Positions 38,905 to 47,770 of a stretch of DNA of 64,000 bases are shown here, in pieces (position 1 is the first letter of the stretch; every line of letters begins with the position of its first letter). Below the pieces are notes generated by a model. The model saw nothing but the letters and a program-made list of their open reading frames with translations, was not told the origin of the DNA and made no database searches. The position numbers and the translations under genes are program-made. Source of the stretch: DAITQM01 sp039794245 (GTDB lineage: Bacteria; Pseudomonadota; Gammaproteobacteria; Xanthomonadales; Wenzhouxiangellaceae); the NCBI GenBank assembly GCA_039794245.1, contig JBDIVS010000002.1, positions 142,686 to 206,685 of the forward strand, given 5' to 3'.

Positions 38905-40344
38905 TCACGCCCGCCGGGTGCTGAGCCGAGTCGCCGTGACGATGGCGAGCAGCGAAAAAACAATGCCGGGGACGATCTCGTAAAGGTCGAACCAGCCGCC
39001 GGCAAGGCGGTTCCAGACGAGCGCCGTGACGCCGCCGGTGATAATGCCGGCAAGCGCGCCGGCGCGGTTCATCCGCGGCCAGTAGAGCGACAACACGATC
39101 ACCGGGGCGAATGTCGCGCCGAAGCCGGCCCACGCCCAGGCGACCAGGTCGAGCACCTTGCTTTCAGGATCGCGCGCCAGATACAACGCGACCAGCGCCA
39201 CGGCGAGCACCGCGCCGCGCGCCGTCCACAGCAACTCGCGGCGGCCGGCGTTGCGGCGCCACAGGCCGCGGTAGAAATCCTCGGCAAACGCCGATGACGA
39301 AACCAGAAGCTGCGCCGAGGCGGTGCTCATCACCGCGGCGAGAATGCCGGAGAGTGCCACACCGGCGAGGATCGGCGGCAGAAAATCAACCGCCATATAA
39401 ATGAACACCTTCTCACTGTCGGCGCCGGCGAGCGGCCGGCCCAGGGCGATGATACCGGTCAGCCCGACGATCACCGCCGCGGCCAGCACGACGCTGACCC
39501 AGACCATCGCGATGCGCCGCGCCTGGGTGAGACCGGCGGCGTCGCGGATCGCCATAAAGCGCGCCAGGATGTGCGGCTGGCCGGCATAACCCATGCCCCA
39601 GCCGAGCAGCGAGGCGATACCGATGAAACCGAGCGCCTGTCCCGTGCGGTCGGTGAACGGATCGAGCAGTTCGGCGTTGCCGGCCAGCAGTGACATTTCG
39701 ATGCCGCCGGCGCCGCCGGCCAGGTGCCAGCCGAGCGCGGCGACGATGACCAGCGCCAGGAACATCAGCGAGCCTTGCAGCACATCGGCCCAGCTCACCG
39801 CCAAAAAACCGCCGATAAAGGTGTAAACGATGACCGACAAACCGCCGGCGACCAGCGCCAGGTGATACGGCATTCCGAACAGCGATTCGAACAGCTTGCC
39901 GGCGGCGACGAAGCCGGAGCTGGTGTAGAGCGTGAAAAACACCAGGATGAACACGCCCGAAAGCAGGCGCAGCAGATGCGAGGAGTCGGCAAAGCGCCGC
40001 TCGAAATAATCGGGCAGGGTCAGCGCGTCACCGAGTTTCTCGGTGGTGGTGCGCAGCTTTTCGGCCACCAGCTTCCAGTTGAGCCAGGTGCCGGCGAGCA
40101 GCCCGCCGACCAGCCACAGCGATTCGAGGCCGGCAGCGTAAGCCAGGCCGGGCAGGCCCATCAGCAACCAGCCGCTCATGTCCGAGGCTTGCGCCGCGAG
40201 GGCCGTGACAAAGCTGTTCAGCGACCGGCCGCCAAGGATAAAGTCGGATAGGTTGGCGGTTCTTTTCCAGGCAAAATAAGCCAGGGTCAGGACGACCAGC
40301 AGATAGGCCGCGAACGTCGCGATGATCAGATTCTGGTGGGGCAT
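38905..40344 (-). CDS. putP: Sodium/proline symporter (SSS family)
   Basis: A 479-residue membrane transporter with about 13 hydrophobic segments. DFILGGRSLNSFVTALAAQASDMSGWLL is the PutP N-terminal signature (given here in its conserved order), GWGMGYAGQPHILARFMAI is the second conserved block and SGILAAVMSTASAQLLVSSSA contains the sodium-site serines. It imports proline with sodium across the inner membrane. No proline dehydrogenase is nearby. The C-terminus is close to the DUF4143 remnant. Confidence 0.92.
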   Translation of the reverse strand: MPHQNLIIATFAAYLLVVLTLAYFAWKRTANLSDFILGGRSLNSFVTALAAQASDMSGWLLMGLPGLAYAAGLESLWLVGGLLAGTWLNWKLVAEKLRTTTEKLGDALTLPDYFERRFADSSHLLRLLSGVFILVFFTLYTSSGFVAAGKLFESLFGMPYHLALVAGGLSVIVYTFIGGFLAVSWADVLQGSLMFLALVIVAALGWHLAGGAGGIEMSLLAGNAELLDPFTDRTGQALGFIGIASLLGWGMGYAGQPHILARFMAIRDAAGLTQARRIAMVWVSVVLAAAVIVGLTGIIALGRPLAGADSEKVFIYMAVDFLPPILAGVALSGILAAVMSTASAQLLVSSSAFAEDFYRGLWRRNAGRRELLWTARGAVLAVALVALYLARDPESKVLDLVAWAWAGFGATFAPVIVLSLYWPRMNRAGALAGIITGGVTALVWNRLAGGWFDLYEIVPGIVFSLLAIVTATRLSTRRA

Positions 40345-40455
40345 GGGCGGACGGCCGGTTTGTTTGTTTACGGGTTCGTGGAGCGCCCGCCGGCGCTGCG
40401 GCGGCGGCCTCGTGGGACATGATAACCTGCACCTTTCTTCGATTTGGAGTGCGAG

Positions 40456-41619
40456 ATGAAAATCATGCCGTCATTCCACGGGCTCGGCCGTCCGGCATGG
40501 GTGCTACTCATTGCCGTCTTGCCGGCCATGGCCACTGCCGGCGATTACGTGCCGCCGCGCCACGAATGGGCCCGCCTGGCGCCCGCCGAAGCCGGCTTCG
40601 ACGCCGAACGGCTGGCCGCCGCGGTGGCGTATGCGCGCCGCAAAGCTGCGGTCGAACCATCAGACCTCCGACAGGTGATCATGGATTCGTTCGCGCCGCG
40701 CGAACCCGATTTCAGAATCCTCGGCCCGACCGCGCCGCGCGCCGGCGACAGCGGCCTCATCGTCCGCCGCGGTCATATCGTCGCCGAGTGGGGCGATACC
40801 CGGCGGGTGGACATGACGTTCAGCGTCGCCAAAAGCTACCTTTCCACGATGGCCGCGCTGGCACTCGCCGACGGCCTGATCCGCGATGTCGATGACCGTG
40901 CCGCAGCCTATGTCGCCGACGGCACGTTCGGCGGCGAGCACAACGCCAAGATCACCTGGCGGCATCTTTTGCAACAGACCTCGGATTGGTCCGGTACGCT
41001 GTGGGACGTGCCGGACTGGGCCGATCGGCCGGAAGGCGATGATCGGAGTCTGTGGCCGAAACGCGCGCTGCACGAACCGGGAACCTATTTCAAATACAAC
41101 GATGTCCGGGTCAACCTGCTGGCCTACGCGCTGTTGCAGGTCCACCGCCGGCCGCTGCCGGCGGTGCTGCGCGAGCGCCTCATGGAACCGATCGGCGCCT
41201 CGAACACCTGGCGTTGGGAAGGCTACGACAATTCCTGGGTCACGCTCGACGGCCTGAGGATGCAATCGGTGTCCGGCGGCGGCCATTTCGGCGGCGGACT
41301 TTTCATCAGCACCGAGGACCACGCCCGTTTCGGGCTGTTGTTCCTGCGCCGCGGCCGTTGGGGCGAGCGCCAACTGATCCCCGCATCGTGGATCGACGAG
41401 CTGCGCCGGCCGGCGGTGGCGCGTCCGGATTACGGCTACATGTGGTGGTTGAACACCGGACGGCAGGCCGTGTCGGCGGCGCCCGAAAATGCCTACTGGG
41501 CGGCCGGTTTCGGCGGCAATTACATCTATATCGACGAACAACACGATCTGCTGATCGTGCTGCGCTGGATACCTGATCTCGCCGGCGTCGTCGAACGGGT
41601 GCTCGGCGCGCTTAAATGA
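40456..41619 (+). CDS. Beta-lactamase-fold serine hydrolase, secreted
   Basis: A 387-residue protein with a signal peptide ending near ATAG. SxxK is S123-V-A-K126 in MTFSVAKSYLS and the Tyr-Asn motif is in YFKYNDVRVNLLAY. GGGHFGGGLFISTEDHARFG is typical of 6-aminohexanoate-dimer hydrolase and esterase EstB-like members. GGAG at 40446 gives a six-base spacing to ATG 40456. Its stop overlaps the next start (ATGA). The substrate is unknown. Confidence 0.85.
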   Translation: MKIMPSFHGLGRPAWVLLIAVLPAMATAGDYVPPRHEWARLAPAEAGFDAERLAAAVAYARRKAAVEPSDLRQVIMDSFAPREPDFRILGPTAPRAGDSGLIVRRGHIVAEWGDTRRVDMTFSVAKSYLSTMAALALADGLIRDVDDRAAAYVADGTFGGEHNAKITWRHLLQQTSDWSGTLWDVPDWADRPEGDDRSLWPKRALHEPGTYFKYNDVRVNLLAYALLQVHRRPLPAVLRERLMEPIGASNTWRWEGYDNSWVTLDGLRMQSVSGGGHFGGGLFISTEDHARFGLLFLRRGRWGERQLIPASWIDELRRPAVARPDYGYMWWLNTGRQAVSAAPENAYWAAGFGGNYIYIDEQHDLLIVLRWIPDLAGVVERVLGALK

Positions 41620-42968
41620 GCATGGTGAGCGAACCGCGCGCCGCCGGTTATTTAGAAGATATAATCCAACTGGCGGCAAGGCACGAGTACTGGCGGGCGA
41701 TCGATCTGGGCCGCACCGTGCTCGCCCGCCGCGCCGACGATCCGGCGCTGCATACCTTGCTCGGCCGCTGCCTGCTCGCCGCCGGTGACGGCCGGGCGGC
41801 GTATGCCCACCTGCAACGCGCCTTGACGTTGCATGCTGACGATGCTGAGGCACTGATCCTGTTCGGCGATTGCCTGGCCCGCGCCGGGCAATTGGCACGA
41901 GCGATTCAATCCTATGACGAGGCACTGCGGCTCGCGCCCGATACGGTCGCGGCGCTGACCGGCAAGGCGATGGCGCTGGTCGGATTACACCGCCTCGACG
42001 AAGCGGCATCACTCATCGAACGCGCCGAACGTCTGGCGCCGGGCGATGCCGAGACGGCGCGCGGCCGGCGTCTGGTGCACGCCCACCAGGTGCCGCGCTG
42101 GCATTTTCCGATGGTCAACGAGGAACGGCGCAACGCCGCTTTCGAAAAAGCGATCCGCGCCGCCGTCCGCCCCGGCGACCTGGTGCTCGACATCGGGGCC
42201 GGCAGCGGCTTGTTGTCGCTCCTTGCGGCACGCGCCGGCGCCGGGCGGGTCATCGCCTGCGAAGTGAACCGGCCGCTCGCCGAAATCGCCCGCGAGATCG
42301 TCGCCAAAAATGGTTTCAGTGAGATCATCGAAATCATCCCCAAAGCCTCGCAGCAACTCGATCCCAACGTCGATCTACCGCGCCGGGCAGACGTTCTGGT
42401 CGCCGAGGTGCTCGACAGCGCAGTCATCGGAGAGGGCGCGCTCGAGACCATCGAACACGCCCGGCATCATTTGCTCGCACCCGGGGCGCGCATCATTCCG
42501 GCGCGCGCCCGGATCCGGGCGGCGCTGGTCGAATCGTTGCCGCTCTGGCAGCAGGGCGGCGTCGAAAACGCGCTTGGCTTCGATCTGACGCCGCTCAATC
42601 GTTTCCAGCCGGAGTTGATCGGCATCGAAGACCGGCGCTATCCGCTCGCCCGCCTGAGCGCCGATCGGGAATTGATCGCCTTCGATTTCACCGGGGCCGA
42701 GCCGGTCCCATACGCGGCGCGATGCACGATCGAAGCCACCCGCGCCGGCACGGCGCACGCCCTGATCTACTGGATGACGGTCGATCTCGATGCCGCAACG
42801 GCGCTCGACAACCGCCCGGACCTTGGCGACGGTGGGCGACAAGAACCATTCGAGCACTGGGGCGCCTTCGCCCGGATACTCAACCCGCCGCGCCCGGTGG
42901 CCCCCGGCGACACGTTCCCCATCGCCGTCCATCACAACCGGCAGTTTCTGGAAGTGTTGATAAGCTGA
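41616..42968 (+). CDS. TPR-domain fused to a PRMT-like protein methyltransferase
   Basis: A 450-residue protein. Residues 10-155 are TPR repeats (for example ALHTLLGRCLLAAGDGRAAY and AIQSYDEALRLAPDTVAAL). Residues 165-450 form a class I methyltransferase. DIGAGSG (192-198) is motif I and E216 the post-I acid. AEVLDSAVIGEG (263-274) holds E264 and E273, spaced as the double-E loop of protein arginine methyltransferases and closest in pattern to PRMT7/PRMT9, which also use TPRs in PRMT9. Start overlaps the upstream hydrolase. Protein arginine methylation is rare in bacteria, so substrate assignment is open. Confidence 0.8.
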   Translation: MSMVSEPRAAGYLEDIIQLAARHEYWRAIDLGRTVLARRADDPALHTLLGRCLLAAGDGRAAYAHLQRALTLHADDAEALILFGDCLARAGQLARAIQSYDEALRLAPDTVAALTGKAMALVGLHRLDEAASLIERAERLAPGDAETARGRRLVHAHQVPRWHFPMVNEERRNAAFEKAIRAAVRPGDLVLDIGAGSGLLSLLAARAGAGRVIACEVNRPLAEIAREIVAKNGFSEIIEIIPKASQQLDPNVDLPRRADVLVAEVLDSAVIGEGALETIEHARHHLLAPGARIIPARARIRAALVESLPLWQQGGVENALGFDLTPLNRFQPELIGIEDRRYPLARLSADRELIAFDFTGAEPVPYAARCTIEATRAGTAHALIYWMTVDLDAATALDNRPDLGDGGRQEPFEHWGAFARILNPPRPVAPGDTFPIAVHHNRQFLEVLIS

Positions 42969-43037
42969 ACCGGTGGCCGGCATTTGGCTTGTTTACCCAT
43001 GTAAAATCCCAGTGTTGATCGACTGAGGTAAGGCAAT

Positions 43038-43868
43038 ATGCGGCGCTGGTTCATTACGTTGTATTTGTTGTTTCTGGCAGGGCTGACTGTCGCGGCGGTG
43101 GTGTTGTTTTTTGCTGAGATACATCCCTGGTCGGCGGCCGGGTTGCTGATCGCCGCCGGCTCGGTGCTGGCGTTTTTCGTTTGGCTCCTCACCGTCAAGC
43201 CGCCGCGGACCTCCGCCCATCCGCTGCCGGTGACGTTCGGCGCGGCAAGCGGTGCGGCCTTGGCGATGGTCGCCGATTGGCGTTACGGGACCGATGTTGT
43301 CTGGCTGATTCCCGCGACTTTTGTCGTGCTCGTGGGCTGGATCGCCTATCTCAAATGGTATTCGCGGTTGCCGGCGCCGGGCGCGGCGCCGAAGGCCGGA
43401 GACCGCTTACCGCTATTGACGCTCAGCGATCCGGCAGGCCGGGAGGTATCGAGTGCCGAACTGGCCGGGCGGCCGGCAGTGCTGCTGTTTTATCGTGGTA
43501 ACTGGTGCCCGCTGTGCACGGCGCAGATCCGCGAGGTGGCCGGCCATTGGCAGAAGATCGCCGCCGCCGGCGGTGAGCTGTGGCTGATCAGCAGCCAGTC
43601 GGCGGACGAAACGCGGAAGATCGCCGAACGTTTTGCGATCCCGGCGCGCTTTTTGCGCGATGCCGGCAACCGCGCGGCGCACCTGCTCGGCATCGAAGCG
43701 AAAGGCGCAACCCCGGCCGGGATGGCGCTTTTGGGCCACACCAAAGACGCCGCGCTGCCGGCCGTGATCGTCGTCAACCGGCAGGGCGTGATCCGCTATA
43801 TCGAAATTGCTGCCAACTATCGCCTGCGGCCAGAACCGGAATCATATCTTTGTATGCTAAACGATTAG
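43038..43868 (+). CDS. Membrane-anchored peroxiredoxin-like (AhpC/TSA) protein
   Basis: A 276-residue protein. Three hydrophobic N-terminal segments (to about residue 110) are followed by a thioredoxin-fold AhpC/TSA domain (about 120-270). The catalytic region is LFYRGNWCPLCTAQIREV, with a C-x2-C pair, as in the peroxiredoxin-like family 2 proteins. DAALPAVIVVNRQGVIRYIE is the conserved C-terminal strand. It is probably a membrane-tethered thiol peroxidase or oxidoreductase. A 69-bp gap separates it from the methyltransferase gene. Confidence 0.8.
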   Translation: MRRWFITLYLLFLAGLTVAAVVLFFAEIHPWSAAGLLIAAGSVLAFFVWLLTVKPPRTSAHPLPVTFGAASGAALAMVADWRYGTDVVWLIPATFVVLVGWIAYLKWYSRLPAPGAAPKAGDRLPLLTLSDPAGREVSSAELAGRPAVLLFYRGNWCPLCTAQIREVAGHWQKIAAAGGELWLISSQSADETRKIAERFAIPARFLRDAGNRAAHLLGIEAKGATPAGMALLGHTKDAALPAVIVVNRQGVIRYIEIAANYRLRPEPESYLCMLND

Positions 43869-43988
43869 CTCCGGGCATCAACGACGGAAAGTACAAACAT
43901 CTACCTGCATGTATTGTTCAAATTCGTAATTGGTTCACCAGTAGAGTAAGCGAGGAACCTGACGGATGCCGGGCCCTCGCCCCTCGTC

Positions 43989-44023
43989 GCACCGGACGTG
44001 CGGATTTCCCGCATCCGGCGCTC
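43989..44023 (-). ncRNA. Group II intron domain V
   Basis: On the minus strand the sequence starts GAGCGCCGGATGCGGGAAAT and closes with CCGCACGTCCGGTGC. It folds into the 34-35-nt domain V hairpin with the GAAA tetraloop and the AGC catalytic triad near its 5' end. It lies 44 bp downstream of the reverse transcriptase remnant, which is where domain V belongs. The region to about 43938 (ending near CTACTCTAC) likely holds domain VI and the 3' splice site. Confidence 0.7.
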
Positions 44024-44067
44024 CCGGTGGATTCGTCACAAGCATACACAGGGCAAGCCGCGCCGCG

Positions 44068-44700
44068 CTACAGATACACCAGACCCAGATCGGCCAGATG
44101 ACGGTAGAGCGTGACCCCTTCGGGAGGACGAAAGGGGCGCTGGCTGCGACGCCGCAGGTGGCAGGCCAGCCGTCGGCGAGCATGATGGTTCAGGTGACGG
44201 TAACTCCGACGGGGATAACCCACACGGAAGTACGCCTGCCAGCCCACCAGATAGCGATTGATCCGCGCAATCAGATGGGGCAACGGCACAAAGCAGTACC
44301 GCGCCGCGGTCAGTTCCCGCAGGTGGTCCCGCGCCCGAGCCAGTGCCTTGGCCGACGGACCCACATACAGGTAGCGGTGAGAGCCACCATGCAGATCCCG
44401 GTCGTAACGGAACGTGTAGCCCAGAAAGTCCAGCGCGCTGCCGGACTGGCGAAGGTCCACGATCCGCGTCTTGTCCCGGTTCAGGGTCAGACCCAGCCGG
44501 GTTTCAATGACCGTGCTGTAACCCGCCTTGAGGTGATCGCTGACCGCTGCGATGGCATCGTGGGCCGAACTACCCGGACGAAACCCGTAGGAACAGTCGG
44601 CGAAATCCGCCTCGAAGATCGGTTCCAGCACCAGAAAGGCCGCCATCTGCGCCACCCGATCCACCACATTGAGGAGATCGTCCATGTAATTGGACGATCT
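44068..44700 (-). pseudogene. Group II intron reverse transcriptase/maturase, internally deleted
   Basis: The frame (open to 44898) encodes VDRVAQMAAFLVLEPIFEAD followed by FADCSYGFRPGSSAHDAIA, the RT fingers region, then jumps from DHLKAGYSTVIE to RLGLTLNRDKTRIVDLRQSG. The palm segment with the catalytic YADD box is missing, so it cannot be an active reverse transcriptase. The thumb and X/maturase part (LDFLGYTFRY, INRYLVGWQAYFRVGYP) is present. The 5' portion of the intron is lost at the family 2 repeat. It probably represents a dead intron. Confidence 0.85.
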
Positions 44701-44704
44701 CCTC
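44671..44704. repeat. Perfect 14-bp inverted repeat inside the intron remnant
   Basis: GAGGAGATCGTCCA (44671-44684) and TGGACGATCTCCTC (44691-44704) around TGTAAT. It coincides with the point where recognisable reverse transcriptase similarity begins, so it may have formed during the rearrangement that removed the 5' part. Confidence 0.7.
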
Positions 44705-44827
44705 TCAGATCGTTGGGTGGACCAGACTTCGCCTGGCACACCGAAGAGGCACAGACATTTTGAATTTTTCGCTCCCTCGTCAACCAGCAGGGCGCCGGTG
44801 CGTTGTGGTCTCCAGGCATGCCCAAAA

Positions 44828-45022
44828 CCCGGATTATTCATGACCTCCTCTATTACAACGACCCCATGCCACGCATCTGTGACATTTCGCTCGGTCACGC
44901 ATCCTCACCGTACTGTCAAGTACGTTTCCGCTGCGCCCTGCCGGCAGGCAGGTTGGCCGCGAAATGCCCCGGCTGCGAGACCTGGGCCCGTTTGGCGATC
45001 AGGAGGTCATGAATAATCCGGG
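44828..45022. repeat. Family 2 mobile repeat, copy A (195 bp)
   Basis: Perfect 22-bp terminal inverted repeats beginning CCCGGATTATTCATGACCTC and ending GAGGTCATGAATAATCCGGG. The interior contains a hairpin around CGTACTGTCAAGTACG. The interior matches copy B (52239-52417) in reverse orientation. No transposase is encoded. Confidence 0.82.
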
Positions 45023-45076
45023 TTACAGGCTGCCGGCTATTTCTTTTTCCCAAGTCCAATAGCAAAGGAGACAACG

Positions 45077-45562
45077 ATGTTCAAGAAGATGTTATCGGCG
45101 TTTGGCTTTTCGCTGCTCGTCGCCGGCCCGGCCGCGGCGGCGCTGGATCTGCAAAAAAGTGTTTTGTTGAGCGATGCCTTCGGCGGTTCGCTGGCGATTG
45201 AAACCAGCGGCACGGTCGATATTCCCGGTGCCGAGACGACCGGCGTTGCAGTGTTCACCGCCTTCCATCCCGGCACCGAAGCGCGCTCGGTTGACGGTGA
45301 AGTCACCCGCAACCGGCAGCGCAACGCCGAAGAAGTGGTCAGCGTCTATAACGGCGAGCTGACCTTCAGCGGCCCCGGCGATGATGGTACCGGCCAGATC
45401 GTGACGATCGCCTTCGACAACCTGCAAGTCACGCGCGCCGGCAACGGCCCGGAATTTTCCGGAACCGTGATTTTGAACGGCGAAGTCATCGACGCCACAG
45501 AAATGCCCGAACGTGTCGCCCGCATCTTAGGCGCGGTGCTGCGCTTTTTCCATTACGCCTGA
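45077..45562 (+). CDS. Hypothetical secreted protein
   Basis: A 161-residue protein with a signal peptide (MFKKMLSAFGFSLLVAGPAAAA). The mature part is beta-rich, with alternating polar and hydrophobic residues such as GSLAIETSGTVDIPGAETT and EFSGTVILNGEVIDAT, and no cysteines. AAAGGAG near 45064 supports the start. It is a single gene between the family 2 repeat and a decayed sigma factor. I do not recognise a family. Confidence 0.7.
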   Translation: MFKKMLSAFGFSLLVAGPAAAALDLQKSVLLSDAFGGSLAIETSGTVDIPGAETTGVAVFTAFHPGTEARSVDGEVTRNRQRNAEEVVSVYNGELTFSGPGDDGTGQIVTIAFDNLQVTRAGNGPEFSGTVILNGEVIDATEMPERVARILGAVLRFFHYA

Positions 45563-45798
45563 AACCCGGCGCTCTTCATCCGGCCGCCGCTCCGGAGCAT
45601 ACCGGGCGGCGACCGGAATGTCTTCGCCACTCGCATCCACGCATCTTGTACCGCATCCTGGGCCAGCGCCGTATCGTGGCCAAGGCTCAGGGCAAAGCAC
45701 AGTAAATCGCGGTGGTGCAGGCGAACCAGCATTTGTCACGCCACCGGGCTGCCTTCCTGGGCTTCGATCACCAGCAAGTCATGTTCGGCCTGATTCAT
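45553..45798 (-). pseudogene. ECF sigma factor N-terminal remnant
   Basis: On the minus strand ATG 45798 starts MNQAEHDLLVIEAQEGSPVA, then an in-frame TGA, then QMLVRLHHRDLLCFALSLGH and AQDAVQDAWMRVAKTFR. This is the sigma region 2 pattern of ECF sigma-70 factors, including the DAVQDAWMRV helix. The frame then runs into unrelated sequence and ends at 45553. Regions 2.4 onward and region 4 are missing. No anti-sigma gene is nearby. Confidence 0.75.
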
Positions 45799-45849
45799 CG
45801 GCAATCACTATTGGGTTCACCCATACAACGGGCCGCCCCGAAAAAAGGT

Positions 45850-47748
45850 TCAGATCACCCGCAAATCCAAGGGCGGCAGCGGGACGCCGAGGGCGGCGGT
45901 GATGGCGCGCAGGAGTTCGACTTCGTTCAGGTTCGCTTCGCGGTCGTGGAAGACGGTGGCGAGCAGTCCTTCGACCAGGCGCTGTTTGTCGGCCGGGCGC
46001 AGGTGGCCGAGGGCCGCAAGGGCCCGGTCGATCGGTTCGGAATCGAGCGGCACTGTGCGGTACGGCGGCGGATCGCCCAGCTCCAGTTGCATCCAGCCGT
46101 GCCGGTAAGCGTGCTCCGGGGGATGCAAATTGTGTTCATAACCGGCGATCAGGGCCAACAGGCTTGCCGCCTCGTTCTTGAGTTCAGCCAGTCTGCGGCG
46201 GCCGCCGGGCGCCGTTGCGCCTTGCACCGTGGCAGCGAGGTGGGCGCCGAGCCAGCATTTTTGCAGAAACGGAAAAGTATCGCCGGCCGCTTGAACACGG
46301 GCCAGTGCCTCCCATAAGCGGAGCAGTTCGATAAGGTCGCTGCGTGGCCGGCGCTTGAGGGCCGGTAAGGCCAGTTCGAGAAGCGGCAGACGCTGCGCCG
46401 GGCGTGCCGTACCGGCCGTCTGGTGCAGGTTGCGGACCCGCTCCTCGAACGCGCCACCGGCAAGCCGGGCGATCTCGAGCAGTTGTTTATCCCTGAGGTC
46501 CGGATCGCCGGCCAGTTGCAGCCAGGTGGCCAGCGCCGGCGACCATTCGGTGCTGCGCGCCGCCTGCGCCAGGCGGCTCGGAATCGCCTGGGCGAGCACC
46601 GCGGCGTACAGCAACTGTTGCCAGTCGGGCTCGCCGATGTTGGCCATGATCGCCGCCGGATCGGTGATGGCGATACCCGGCGGCGCCGCTTTGGCGGCCC
46701 GCTCCGGCGCCGCCGCCACTTCGGCGCGGCGCTTGAGGTCGGCGGCGACGCGCTTGAGGTCGGCGGGTTGAAAGCCGGGCTCGATCGCCTGTATTCGCTC
46801 GATCAACGGCGGGTGGGTGTCGAACAGCCGGCTCGGGCGGCTGTCGGCGAACAGCATGTGGGCGATTTCCGTGCTCTCGGCCTCGAGACGGGCACCGGCG
46901 CCCAGCGCCGCGATTTTTTTCAGCGCCCCGGCGATGCCGGCCGGATGGCGCGTGAACTGCACTGCCGAGGCATCGGCCAGACTCTCGCGGCGCCGGGAAA
47001 CCGCCGCCTGGATCAGGCGCGCCGCCAAAAGGCCGACCGAGCCGATCACCAAAAGCCCCAGCGCCACGAGCACAATGCCGCCGCCGCTTTTACGCCCGCC
47101 GCCCGAAAAGCGGAAATGGGTTAGGATTTTGCGGCCGAGCAGGGCGATCGCGGTGATCCCGAACAGCAAACCGATCAGCCGGATATTGAGTCGCATGTCG
47201 GCGTTCAGAATATGGCTGAACTCGTGGGCGATGACGCCCTGCAATTCGTCGCGGCTCAGTTTTTCCAGAGCGCCGCGCGTCACGGTCACCGCCGCGTCGG
47301 CCGGCTGGTGCCCGGCGGCGAAAGCGTTGATGCCTTCCTCGCGTTCGAGCACATAGATTTCGGGCACCGGCACGCCCGAGGCAATGGCGATTTCCTCGAC
47401 GATGTTGCGCAGTCTCTGCAACGCAAGATCGCGGGTTTCGGAATGGACCCGCTCGGCGCCGATCTCGCGCGCCACCTGGCCGCCGCCCCCGGAGAGCGAA
47501 GCGATGCGGAACAGGCTGGCGCCGGCGATGATCAGCCCGGCGAACAGGGCGGTGATCACGAGTAAACCACTGTTGGCGGCGAGATTGGGAGCTGCGAACC
47601 AGCCGTAGGCCGCATCCTGCTCGCCGAAGACCGCATAAACCACCAGCGTGACAGCAGCGATCACAGCGATCACAGCCAGCGCAAAAAGCAGCACCAGCCG
47701 CCGGCTGGCGCCGCGCGCTTTTTCCTGCCGCTGAAAAAAATTATTCAT
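45850..47748 (-). CDS. M48-family membrane metallopeptidase with C-terminal extension
   Basis: A 632-residue protein. Two N-terminal membrane segments (about 18-40 and 60-82) precede the zinc motif H175-E176-F-S-H179 in GVIAHEFSHILNADM. Two further segments (about 195-212 and 226-250) are followed by SRRRESLADASAVQFTRHP, which supplies the third zinc ligand Glu. This resembles HtpX-like quality-control proteases. About 300 C-terminal residues form an alpha-helical extension rich in Leu and Ala of unknown role. The lemA gene is 22 bp upstream on the same strand, a recurrent pairing. Confidence 0.9.
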   Translation of the reverse strand: MNNFFQRQEKARGASRRLVLLFALAVIAVIAAVTLVVYAVFGEQDAAYGWFAAPNLAANSGLLVITALFAGLIIAGASLFRIASLSGGGGQVAREIGAERVHSETRDLALQRLRNIVEEIAIASGVPVPEIYVLEREEGINAFAAGHQPADAAVTVTRGALEKLSRDELQGVIAHEFSHILNADMRLNIRLIGLLFGITAIALLGRKILTHFRFSGGGRKSGGGIVLVALGLLVIGSVGLLAARLIQAAVSRRRESLADASAVQFTRHPAGIAGALKKIAALGAGARLEAESTEIAHMLFADSRPSRLFDTHPPLIERIQAIEPGFQPADLKRVAADLKRRAEVAAAPERAAKAAPPGIAITDPAAIMANIGEPDWQQLLYAAVLAQAIPSRLAQAARSTEWSPALATWLQLAGDPDLRDKQLLEIARLAGGAFEERVRNLHQTAGTARPAQRLPLLELALPALKRRPRSDLIELLRLWEALARVQAAGDTFPFLQKCWLGAHLAATVQGATAPGGRRRLAELKNEAASLLALIAGYEHNLHPPEHAYRHGWMQLELGDPPPYRTVPLDSEPIDRALAALGHLRPADKQRLVEGLLATVFHDREANLNEVELLRAITAALGVPLPPLDLRVI

Positions 47749-47770
47749 CTGCGGCTAAGCCTGGACCAGG

